Shown here piece by piece: positions 9,258 to 16,509 of a DNA stretch of 64,000 bases. Both the position numbers and the translations under genes were made by a program. Below the pieces are notes generated by a model that was not told where the DNA came from, ran no database searches, and saw only the letters and a program-made list of their open reading frames with translations. The DNA lies in contig JAODMT010000024.1 in NCBI GenBank assembly GCA_025464975.1, positions 124,001 through 188,000 of the forward strand. Reading direction: 5' to 3'. This stretch comes from Microbacteriaceae bacterium (GTDB taxonomy: Bacteria > Actinomycetota > Actinomycetes > Actinomycetales > Microbacteriaceae). How positions within the stretch are numbered: the stretch's first letter is position 1; each line of letters starts with the position of its first letter.

Positions 9258-10355
9258 ATGAAGATCACCCACGTCGAATCCATCCGGGTTCATGTTCCCG
9301 CAGCCAACCCGCCGTTCAGGTGGAGGGAAGGCTTGGCCGGGAGTGCGCCAGCCGGCGATGGAGCAGTGCTGCGGATCGGTACGGACGAGGGAGCCGAAGG
9401 CATTGCGTTCTTCTCCCGTCCCGGTGCCGCCGTAATGCTCGACGACCTTGTCGAGCGAGTGTTCCGGCCCGAGCTGGTTGGCCAGGACCCGCTGCAGCGG
9501 GAATGGCTGTGGCATCGGATGTGGGAACTCGACCGCATCCACGAGTTGCCGCTGCCGACGCTCGGACTGGTGGACATCGCCCTGTGGGACCTCGCCGGAC
9601 GGATGAACGACCAGCCGACCTGGCAGGTTCTCGGCGGCTACCGCACGTCAATTCCCGCGTACGCCTCCACCTCCACCTTTGGCTCCATCGAGGAGTTCCT
9701 CGACGTGGCCGACCAGTGCTTGGCGCTCGGCTACCACGGAATCAAGCTGCACGCGTGGGGTGACGCTCGGCGCGACGCCGAGCTCTCAGTGGCGCTGCGC
9801 GAGCATGTGGGGGATGCCGTTCCGCTGATGTACGACGGGTCGGCCGGGTTCGACCTGCCCGACGCCATCTACCTCGGGCGGGTACTCAGCGACGCGAACT
9901 ACCTGTGGTACGAGGAGCCGATGCGGGAGTTCAGCATCAGCGCTTACGCGCGACTGGCTCGCGCCGTGGACGTGCCGCTTTTGGTGGCGGAGACGTCGGA
10001 TGGCGCGCACATGAACTCCGCCGACTTCATTACGTCCGGAGCCGCGACCTTCGGCGTGCGTGCCGGCACCACCCTGCGCGGCGGCATCACCGGGGCCATG
10101 CGTACGGCCCACTTGGCGGATGCCTACCGCTTGCGCGCCGAGGTGCACGGCTCCGACATCCCGAACCATCACCTTTGCATGGCGATCTCGAACACCACCT
10201 ACTACGAGTCGCTCATCACTTCCTCCACAGTCACGCGCGAACGATACGTCGACGAGAACGGCCTCGTGCACGCGCCAACGGAACCGGGAATCGCTCTGCC
10301 AGCCGGCCTCGACTATCCCGCCGTGCTCCGCCCGTACATCGGGGAGGCAGCCTAG
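9258..10355 (+). CDS. mandelate racemase/muconate lactonizing enzyme family sugar-acid dehydratase
   Basis: 365 residues, enolase superfamily. Metal ligands Asp193 (MYDGSAGFD), Glu219 (WYEEPM) and Glu245 (LVAETSDG) are each 26 residues apart, the superfamily spacing. Catalytic candidates are Lys163 and His165 (IKLHAWG) and His297 (EVHGSD). Members dehydrate aldonates such as L-fuconate, L-rhamnonate or galactonate to 2-keto-3-deoxy acids. KxH rather than KxK at the second strand places it outside the classical fuconate dehydratases, so substrate is inferred only from the fucose/rhamnose-type neighbours. It starts 31 nt after the beta-helix gene with AAAGAAAGCAG ahead of the ATG and is likely in the same operon. 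Confidence 0.85.
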   Translation: MKITHVESIRVHVPAANPPFRWREGLAGSAPAGDGAVLRIGTDEGAEGIAFFSRPGAAVMLDDLVERVFRPELVGQDPLQREWLWHRMWELDRIHELPLPTLGLVDIALWDLAGRMNDQPTWQVLGGYRTSIPAYASTSTFGSIEEFLDVADQCLALGYHGIKLHAWGDARRDAELSVALREHVGDAVPLMYDGSAGFDLPDAIYLGRVLSDANYLWYEEPMREFSISAYARLARAVDVPLLVAETSDGAHMNSADFITSGAATFGVRAGTTLRGGITGAMRTAHLADAYRLRAEVHGSDIPNHHLCMAISNTTYYESLITSSTVTRERYVDENGLVHAPTEPGIALPAGLDYPAVLRPYIGEAA

Positions 10356-10434
10356 GGATTCGCACCCGTCACCTCATGCACTCCAACGTTTCAACTTCGT
10401 CAATCCGAATAACAGCATCAAGAAAGGCAAGACA

Positions 10435-11799
10435 ATGAAGTCGCCCCTCCTCACCAGTCGCCGCAAGGCGACCGGGGCCCTAGCCCTCGTCACCGTGGGC
10501 CTGCTCGCAGCCCTCACCGGTTGTGCGAGTGCCGCCTCGACCGGTGGTAGCACCAGTGCTACTGCCTTCAAGCCGGTCACCCAGAGCGCCTCATCCGAGA
10601 TCACGGTCTGGGCCGACTCGACCCGCTTGCCGGCGGTCCAGGCCTACCAGAAGTCGCACCCGAACGTGAAGATGAACATCGTCACGTACGACGGCAGCGC
10701 CGACGGCTCCACCTATCTGCAGACCAAGGTGCAGCTCTTCGATCGCACCGGCAAGGGCTGGCCTGACCTGGTGTTCGCCTCGCCGACCGACGTGACCTGG
10801 GCATCGCAGCCCACCAGCAAGGGTGCCGTTCCGTTTGCCGCGCCCCTCGACAGCGGCAAACTCGTGCCGCAGGCCACGCTTGACAACTTCGCCAAGGGAT
10901 CGCTCTCGGCCTGCCAGTTCAACGGCAACACCTACTGCCTGCGCAACGACATCGCCCAGGTGGTGCTCTGGTACAACAAGACCCTCATGGACCAGTGGGG
11001 TTACACCGTTCCCACCACGTGGGAGCAGTACGAGGCCCTTGGCCAGAAGGTCGCAACGGAGCACCCGGGATACCTCGTCGGCGCCGTCGGCGACACGAAC
11101 TCGCAGGAGTCCTACTTCTGGTCGAGCCAGTGCCCCGCGCAGCAGCTTCAGAAGGATGGCTCGCTTCAGGTCAATCTGCAGGCCAAGGACTGCACCCGGA
11201 TGGCGTCGCTGCTCGACACGCTGATCAGCGCCAAGTCGGTTAGCACCCAGGGCTTCTTCACCCAGGGCTTCGACGGCAGCAAGGTTCTCATGGCCAATGG
11301 ACCGTCGTGGTACGGCCAGTACCTGTTCAACTCGGCATTCAAGACGCCGGCTGGACAGATCGCCGCGGCCAACCCGCTGACCTGGGCCGGCGAGTCCACC
11401 GCGGCCACCGGAAATGTCGGTGGCGGTGTCTGGATGGTGTCGTCGCACAGCAAGAACCTGAAGGCGGCAACCGCCGTAGCCACGTGGCTCACCACCTCGG
11501 ACGCCAACCTCACCAACGCTCCGACCTACCCGGCGTACTCTCCGGGCGCGAAGTCGTGGCTGGCGAACCCGGCCAACAAGGACTACTTCGCCACCGACAT
11601 CAGCGGCCCGTTCCAGAAGGCTGCCGACGAGGTGTGGACCGGATGGTCGAACACCAAGTTCAGCGACGCGACCGCGTGGTCGAGCGTGGTGCTTCCGGGC
11701 CTGACCGCCGGCAAGTCGCTGACGGATCTGCTCCCCGCCTGGCAGACCGCCATTGTCAATGAAGCGAAATCGGTTGGATACACGGTCACCACAAAATGA
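10435..11799 (+). CDS. sugar ABC transporter substrate-binding lipoprotein
   Basis: 454 residues from ATG 10435, preceded by AGAAAGG. The ORF-track start 375 nt earlier is a shadow of the dehydratase. A lipoprotein signal ends in the lipobox LTGC (Cys about 29), then a Ser/Thr/Gly linker and a family 1 extracellular solute-binding fold (ITVWADSTRLPAVQAYQKSHP). Conserved blocks include PDLVFASPTDVTW and a NKTLMDQWGYTVPTTWEQYE segment. The lipoprotein would be membrane-tethered and deliver a mono- or oligosaccharide to the two permeases that follow with an ATGA overlap. Confidence 0.92.
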   Translation: MKSPLLTSRRKATGALALVTVGLLAALTGCASAASTGGSTSATAFKPVTQSASSEITVWADSTRLPAVQAYQKSHPNVKMNIVTYDGSADGSTYLQTKVQLFDRTGKGWPDLVFASPTDVTWASQPTSKGAVPFAAPLDSGKLVPQATLDNFAKGSLSACQFNGNTYCLRNDIAQVVLWYNKTLMDQWGYTVPTTWEQYEALGQKVATEHPGYLVGAVGDTNSQESYFWSSQCPAQQLQKDGSLQVNLQAKDCTRMASLLDTLISAKSVSTQGFFTQGFDGSKVLMANGPSWYGQYLFNSAFKTPAGQIAAANPLTWAGESTAATGNVGGGVWMVSSHSKNLKAATAVATWLTTSDANLTNAPTYPAYSPGAKSWLANPANKDYFATDISGPFQKAADEVWTGWSNTKFSDATAWSSVVLPGLTAGKSLTDLLPAWQTAIVNEAKSVGYTVTTK

Positions 11800-12734
11800 C
11801 AATTGTTGAACCCGAGCGCGTAACAGCGCTCACCACCAAGCTGGCTCGTCGTCGCGGGATTCCGCGGCGCCGGGCCGGCCTGGCCGGGTACCTATTCGTC
11901 TCCGGATACACAATTCTTCTCCTCGTCTTCGGCATCATCCCGACGGGGTATGCGGTCTACCTCGCCTTCACGAACGACCAGGGCCAGTTCACGGGTCTCA
12001 ACCAATTCATCAAGGTGGCCCAGGACTATCGGTTCGGGCCTGCGTTCGTGAACATCTTCATCTACCTGGTGATGTGGCTCGTTCTCGTGATCGTGCTCAC
12101 GACGCTTGTCGCCGTCATCCTGCGAGCACGGATGAAGCCGGGCCTTGCGGCCGTGTTCCGCTTCCTCTACTACATCCCCGGCGCACTGGCCGGTGTCGCC
12201 AGTGTGCTCGTCTGGCTCTTCATGCTCGACCCGGCCGTGAGCCCCGCGTCTGGGCTGTTGCGTGCGCTCGGCTTCGACAACTTCTCCCAAGTGCTCGCGC
12301 CGGAGAACCTGCCGGTCATTCTCGTGCTCATCGCGTTCTGGACCGGAGCGGGTGGCTGGATCGTCGTCATGTATGGCGCGCTCAACAACATCCCCGAAGA
12401 GGTGCTTGAAGCGGCGCGGATGGACGGTGCCGGTCCGTGGCAGTCGGCGTGGCACATCCAGATTCCGATGATCCGCAAGTGGATCGTGTACCAGTCCATC
12501 CTGGCCTTCGCCGCGGGCACCCAGCTCTTCGTCGAGCCGCAGCTTCTCCAAACGGCGAGCCTCGGCCGGGTCAGCCCGACCTGGGCGCCCAACCAGCTGG
12601 CGTACGTATTCGCGTTCCAGCACGGCGACTTCAACGGCGCAGCCGCCCTCTCCATATTCCTGCTCGCTCTCGGCCTGATCGTCGCCACCATCCTGGTGAC
12701 CCGCTCGGGCTTGTTCAAAGTGGACGACGAATGA
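11796..12734 (+). CDS. sugar ABC transporter permease (MalF-like)
   Basis: 312 residues with six predicted membrane helices after a 30-residue basic N-terminus. The EAA loop that contacts the ATPase reads NNIPEEVLEAARMDGAGPWQSAWHI, matching the EAA--G consensus of carbohydrate uptake (CUT1) permeases. Starts at the ATGA overlap with the binding protein and ends in an ATGA overlap with the second permease. It would form the inner-membrane channel with the next protein. Confidence 0.92.
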   Translation: MTIVEPERVTALTTKLARRRGIPRRRAGLAGYLFVSGYTILLLVFGIIPTGYAVYLAFTNDQGQFTGLNQFIKVAQDYRFGPAFVNIFIYLVMWLVLVIVLTTLVAVILRARMKPGLAAVFRFLYYIPGALAGVASVLVWLFMLDPAVSPASGLLRALGFDNFSQVLAPENLPVILVLIAFWTGAGGWIVVMYGALNNIPEEVLEAARMDGAGPWQSAWHIQIPMIRKWIVYQSILAFAAGTQLFVEPQLLQTASLGRVSPTWAPNQLAYVFAFQHGDFNGAAALSIFLLALGLIVATILVTRSGLFKVDDE

Positions 12735-13648
12735 CCTCCTCAACTCTCGCCGCCGGGCGCGCGCAAGCCCCCGGCCGACGCGTCTCCCGTTTCGTATCCA
12801 TCGGGATCGTGGTGCTGATCCTCGTCCTGCTGATTGTGTTCTTCGTGCTGCCGGTGATCTGGCTGCTGCTCGCGCCGACCAAGACGGCCGGCCAGCTCGT
12901 TTCCCAGTTCCCGCTCTCGTTCGGCTCGTTTTCGCAGGTCGGCCAGGCCTGGCAGCACCTCGTGTCATTCCAGGGCGGCGTCATCTTCGTATGGCTGAAG
13001 AACTCGGCGATCTACTCGGTCGGCTCGCTGATTCTCACCCTGCTCACGAGCGTGACAGCCGGCTACGCGCTCGCGCTCACCAAGTTCCGGGGACGCAAGC
13101 TGCTGTTGACGGTAACCCTCGTGGTCATGATCATGCCCTCGGCCGCGCTTGTGCTGCCGACCTTTCTCGAGCTCAACTGGTTCCACCTGATCGGAACGGT
13201 GTGGTCGATCATCCTGCCGTTCTCCTTCTTCCCGTTCGGCGTATATCTCGTGTACATCTACTTTGCGACGAGCCTGCCGCGCGACCTGCTTTCGGCCGCC
13301 CGGATCGACGGGTGCAACGAATGGCAGGTGTTCTGGCGCATCGCCATGCCGCTCGCCAAGCCGGTCGTGGGGTTGATCGCGTTCTTCAGCTTCGTGAACA
13401 ACTGGAACAACTTCTTCTTGCCTTACCTGGTGCTTCCGAGCAGCGACCAGTTTCCCATCCAGGTCGGCCTGAACCAGCTGCTCTCCTCGACGCCGTCATT
13501 CAACCCGGTCGCGGGCAAGGGGCTCAACATCACAAGCCCGGAACTGGCGCTGGCGATTATCATCGCGATCCTGCCCGTGCTCATCGTGTTTCTCTTCTCC
13601 CAGCGCGCGCTAGTGTCCGGCATGCTGGCCGGAGCAACCAAGGAGTAG
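12731..13648 (+). CDS. sugar ABC transporter permease (MalG-like)
   Basis: 305 residues from the ATG overlapping the previous stop; the ORF track begins earlier in a shadow frame. About six membrane helices and an EAA loop LPRDLLSAARIDGCNEWQVFWRI. Partner of the preceding permease. There is no ATP-binding gene in this operon, so a shared MsiK/UgpC-type ATPase elsewhere in the genome must energise the importer, as is common in actinobacteria. Confidence 0.92.
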   Translation: MTSSTLAAGRAQAPGRRVSRFVSIGIVVLILVLLIVFFVLPVIWLLLAPTKTAGQLVSQFPLSFGSFSQVGQAWQHLVSFQGGVIFVWLKNSAIYSVGSLILTLLTSVTAGYALALTKFRGRKLLLTVTLVVMIMPSAALVLPTFLELNWFHLIGTVWSIILPFSFFPFGVYLVYIYFATSLPRDLLSAARIDGCNEWQVFWRIAMPLAKPVVGLIAFFSFVNNWNNFFLPYLVLPSSDQFPIQVGLNQLLSSTPSFNPVAGKGLNITSPELALAIIIAILPVLIVFLFSQRALVSGMLAGATKE

Positions 13649-13651
13649 CCG

Positions 13652-14650
13652 ATGCTCGTCGCCGACGCTCATCATCACCTGCGGGATCCGGCCGCTCGTC
13701 GGCCGCTCGGCCGCGCCGGCCTCGAGGTCGGCCCGGTTTCCTATGGGGCGGCGGCGTTGGGAAACCTCGCCGGACGAATAAGCGACGAGAGCGCCGAGCA
13801 GATTGTTGAGGAGGCCTGGGCCGGGGGAGTGCGCTACTTCGATGTTGCCCCGCACTATGGCCTCGGGCTCGCGGAGACCCGGCTTGGACGTGCGCTCGCA
13901 CACCGACCGCGAGACGAGTTCATCGTCTCCACGAAGGTCGGGCGGCTGCTGGTTGAGAACCCGGCCGGGCAGCAGCCCGACGACGGTGGATTCGACGTGA
14001 CATCGGCGCTGATCAGGCATCCCGACTACAGCCGGGATGGCGTTCTACGATCCATCGAGGACAGCCTCAACCGCCTGGGCCTCGACCGGCTCGATATTGT
14101 CCTCGTGCACGACCCGGACGACCACTACAACGAGGCTCTCGATGGCGCGTTCCCCGCGCTCGAGCAGCTGCGATCCGAGGGGGTCATCAGCTCCTATGGA
14201 GCCGGCATGAACCAGTCGGCGATGCTCGCGAGTTTTGTCGAGGAGACCGACCTTGACATCGTGATGTGCGCGGGCCGGTACACCCTCCTCGACCAGGGGG
14301 CGCTGGCCGACCTCATCCCGGCGGCTGCCGCTCGTGGCGTGTCGGTTGTCGCCGCCGCGGTGTTCAACTCCGGCATCCTCGCATGCGACCCACCGCGGGC
14401 CGACTCGAGCTACAACTACGGGATGCCGCCCGGCGAGATTGTCGCGCGCGCGCAAGCGATGGCGGACGTGTGCCACGAGTACGACGTGCCGTTGCCGGCC
14501 GCGGCGCTGCAGTTTCCGTTGGAGCAAGCGGTCGTGTCGACTGTGTGCGTCGGGGCGCGCTCGCCAGAGCAGCTGGCAGCGAACCTGCTGAACGCCTCGG
14601 CCGCGATCCCCCCGGAGCTTTGGAACACCCTGGACGCGCTCGAGAGGTGA
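13652..14650 (+). CDS. aldo/keto reductase, L-fucose/D-threo-aldose dehydrogenase-like, with amidohydrolase-like N-terminus
   Basis: 332 residues. From residue 17 (RRPLGRAGLEVGPVSYGAAA) it is a complete aldo/keto reductase: catalytic tetrad candidates are Asp in YFDVAPHYG, Tyr in the same block, Lys in VSTKVGR and His in IVLVHDPDDH. The subfamily resembles L-fucose / D-threo-aldose 1-dehydrogenase, which oxidises the aldose at C1. Residues 1-16 (MLVADAHHHLRDPAAR) do not belong to that fold and instead match the beginning of COG3618 amidohydrolases (sugar lactonases), including their metal-binding HxH. The ATG is 3 nt after the permease stop. The simplest reading is a deletion that fused a lactonase start to the reductase. 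An assembly artefact cannot be excluded. Confidence 0.85.
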   Translation: MLVADAHHHLRDPAARRPLGRAGLEVGPVSYGAAALGNLAGRISDESAEQIVEEAWAGGVRYFDVAPHYGLGLAETRLGRALAHRPRDEFIVSTKVGRLLVENPAGQQPDDGGFDVTSALIRHPDYSRDGVLRSIEDSLNRLGLDRLDIVLVHDPDDHYNEALDGAFPALEQLRSEGVISSYGAGMNQSAMLASFVEETDLDIVMCAGRYTLLDQGALADLIPAAAARGVSVVAAAVFNSGILACDPPRADSSYNYGMPPGEIVARAQAMADVCHEYDVPLPAAALQFPLEQAVVSTVCVGARSPEQLAANLLNASAAIPPELWNTLDALER

Positions 14651-15038
14651 TTTTCCTCGCTCCGTCGGCGACGCTGGGTTAATTTCCCGCTGATTCCACT
14701 CCCTTGACCGTGTGGTCGCGGCGGGGATACCGTTGTTGCCAGCCGGGCGACCCGTCGCCGACCACCCAGTGCCCCACGTTGTCCCCCACGCCGCTGGCGA
14801 ACGTGCGAGACAAGTCGAAAGAAGCGCCGGCTCGAACTAGGCGTCGTCGCTTCGCGACACTGAGGTCCGAGCAGTGCTGCGAGGACCGAATCCCCACCCG
14901 GTGTGCGTGGGTTCGCCAGCCGCACACCCGACGGCCGACGCCGGGCTGATGCACGCGTCAGCCGGATCAGAACCAGCCCGCAGGGTGGGCTTCGCCCTGC
15001 GTGAAATCCCGAATCAACGGCGAAAAGAAAGCAAGATC
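14651..15038 (+). other. gene-free stretch, probably a long structured leader of the next gene
   Basis: 388 nt without a convincing ORF. A promoter-like pair TTGACC (14704-14709) and GATACC (14726-14731) would give a ~300-nt leader. Visible stems include GTCGC-TTC-GCGAC and, at 14979-15001, CGCAGGG...CCCTGCG about 40 nt before the ATG. I could not match it to a riboswitch class that I know. Confidence 0.45.
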
Positions 15039-15533
15039 ATGCGCAAAATCAGCAAGCTCCTTGCAATTGCGGCGGTCTCGGCAACGGCGATGCTCACCAC
15101 CGCGGCCCCGGCCTTGGCGGCCACGGCCCCGACTCGATCCGCACCGGTCACCTACGCGAAGATTATTGGCAACATCCACATGAAGTCAGCGACGACGGCT
15201 GTGGTTCGAGCGCGCTATTCGTGCGTCGGATCCGTGGAACAACGGCACCTGTGGGTTTCCCTCAAGCAGACCGCGGATCGCACCGCGAACCCGGCTCTCG
15301 CGACCGAGGGATCGGGGAGCCAGATGATCGCCGCCGCGTGGAGCCAATCCCACGCTGGCGTGCTGACCTGTGACGGCAAGAGGCACACCGGCGCCTTTAC
15401 CGTCGACCAGACCGAGCAAGGCTTCGGCACTCTCGCGCGTGGCGCGGGATACGTGCAGTTCTGTCTCTTCGACGCGAACTACACGGAGGCACCGTACAGC
15501 GTGATGCAGTTCCGCCACGTGACCGATCACTGA
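15039..15533 (+). CDS. small secreted hypothetical protein
   Basis: 164 residues from ATG 15039 (upstream GAAAGCAAG); the ORF-track extension has no signal peptide. A classical Sec signal (LLAIAAVSATAMLTTAAPALA) is cleaved near residue 28. The mature ~136-residue protein has three cysteines (YSCVGS, LTCDGK, QFCLFD) and a beta-rich look with no recognised domain. It likely acts outside the cell. It stands alone, followed by a strong hairpin. Confidence 0.75.
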   Translation: MRKISKLLAIAAVSATAMLTTAAPALAATAPTRSAPVTYAKIIGNIHMKSATTAVVRARYSCVGSVEQRHLWVSLKQTADRTANPALATEGSGSQMIAAAWSQSHAGVLTCDGKRHTGAFTVDQTEQGFGTLARGAGYVQFCLFDANYTEAPYSVMQFRHVTDH

Positions 15534-15550
15534 CCGGGCAGGCCAGGCCA

Positions 15551-15584
15551 GCGGTGGAGGTGCACCGCGGTGCACCTCCACCGC
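15551..15584. terminator. perfect 34-bp palindrome, probable terminator
   Basis: Two 17-nt arms (GCGGTGGAGGTGCACCG and its exact complement) meet with no spacer, 17 nt after the stop of the secreted-protein gene. It is GC-rich and lacks a T tract, as many actinobacterial terminators do. A protein-binding palindrome is the alternative. Confidence 0.6.
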
Positions 15585-15635
15585 GCTCCTGTCGCGCGTC
15601 GTCCCTCCCCTTTCCGCGTGACCCAAAACGCGTGA

Positions 15636-15717
15636 CCCAAAACGCAGGACATTCACCACGAAACGTCCGCTTTCAGCCGGAATGGCGCATCCGGTGGTGA
15701 ATCTCCTGCGTTTTGGG
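15636..15717. repeat. palindromic intergenic element, copy 1
   Basis: 82 bp bounded by 24-nt inverted arms (left arm begins CCCAAAACGCAGGACATTCA; right arm begins GTGGTGAATCTCCTGCG) with one mismatch between arms and a 34-nt centre. The same arms recur at 27402-27484. A partial extra arm end (ACCCAAAACGC) lies just upstream at 15621. It lies between a secreted-protein gene and the 3' end of a DUF6766 gene. Confidence 0.8.
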
Positions 15718-15749
15718 AGAGACCGAACGGTATGACGCGGGTGGTGCGA

Positions 15750-16409
15750 TCAGCCGGTGCTTTGATTGCCGGCCGCAACCGGCTTCGATTCCGCCGAACC
15801 GCGCTGGCGCAGGTAGACGGAGGCCCCGACGAGTATGGCCACCGCGAGAAATTCGCTCTGCCAGTTCTGGAAGGATTCAAACCAGAATTGCGCCGTTCCG
15901 AAGTATTGCCAGACGGTCACTGCGCTCCCGCCGTGCGCTGCCTCCTCAGCGCTGTATGCCGCCGAGCCCCCGACGGCGTGTAGCAGCACCGAGCCGAGAA
16001 ACAGGATGACGAAGAGTCCGGCGAGGGAGTTTTCGTAGAGCTTCAGCAGGATTCCGCCGCGGGCAACGGGCCATGGCGTGTCAGCGTGTATTCGAGCCTC
16101 GTGCGGGTCTTCGTCTTCCGGTGCCGGCGCGTCCGGCGACTTCGACTCCGACGACCCGCGCTGAAAGAGAAACACGGTGAGAACGATGTACGACGCCATC
16201 TGCAGGAATTCGCTCTCCCAGTTTTCGAACGTTGCCTCCATGAAGTCACCGGACGTCAAATACTGGGCGACGGACGCGATCGCTTGACCGTGCTCCGCCT
16301 GGTTGTCGTTGTAGACCCTGAATCCGGTCGCGGCCATCCCGCCGAAGAAGACCGCGAACAGCAGGAAGTTTGCCAGCAACAGGCCGTGGTCGCGGAGCCA
16401 ATTCCTCAT
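15750..16409 (-). CDS. DUF6766-type membrane protein with internal duplication
   Basis: 219 residues, four predicted membrane helices. The protein is an obvious tandem duplication: ENWESEFLQMASYIVLTVFL..QRGSSESK (about residues 60-90) and QNWQSEFLAVAILVGASVYLRQRGSAESK (about 180-210) occupy equivalent places, each preceded by a hydrophobic helix and a polar loop. A charged linker (PEDEDPHEARIHAD) joins the halves. Function is unknown. Its only visible context is the palindromic element at its 3' end and the divergent monooxygenase. Confidence 0.8.
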   Translation of the reverse strand: MRNWLRDHGLLLANFLLFAVFFGGMAATGFRVYNDNQAEHGQAIASVAQYLTSGDFMEATFENWESEFLQMASYIVLTVFLFQRGSSESKSPDAPAPEDEDPHEARIHADTPWPVARGGILLKLYENSLAGLFVILFLGSVLLHAVGGSAAYSAEEAAHGGSAVTVWQYFGTAQFWFESFQNWQSEFLAVAILVGASVYLRQRGSAESKPVAAGNQSTG

Positions 16410-16509
16410 GTTTCTGATTGTCGCATTCGCGCTACCGCGAGCCGGGGGCTTGACGGGGACCGCTTAGGGGGATTCCGCTGGCGCACGATGACGGGGCTAG
16501 GGTGACAGC

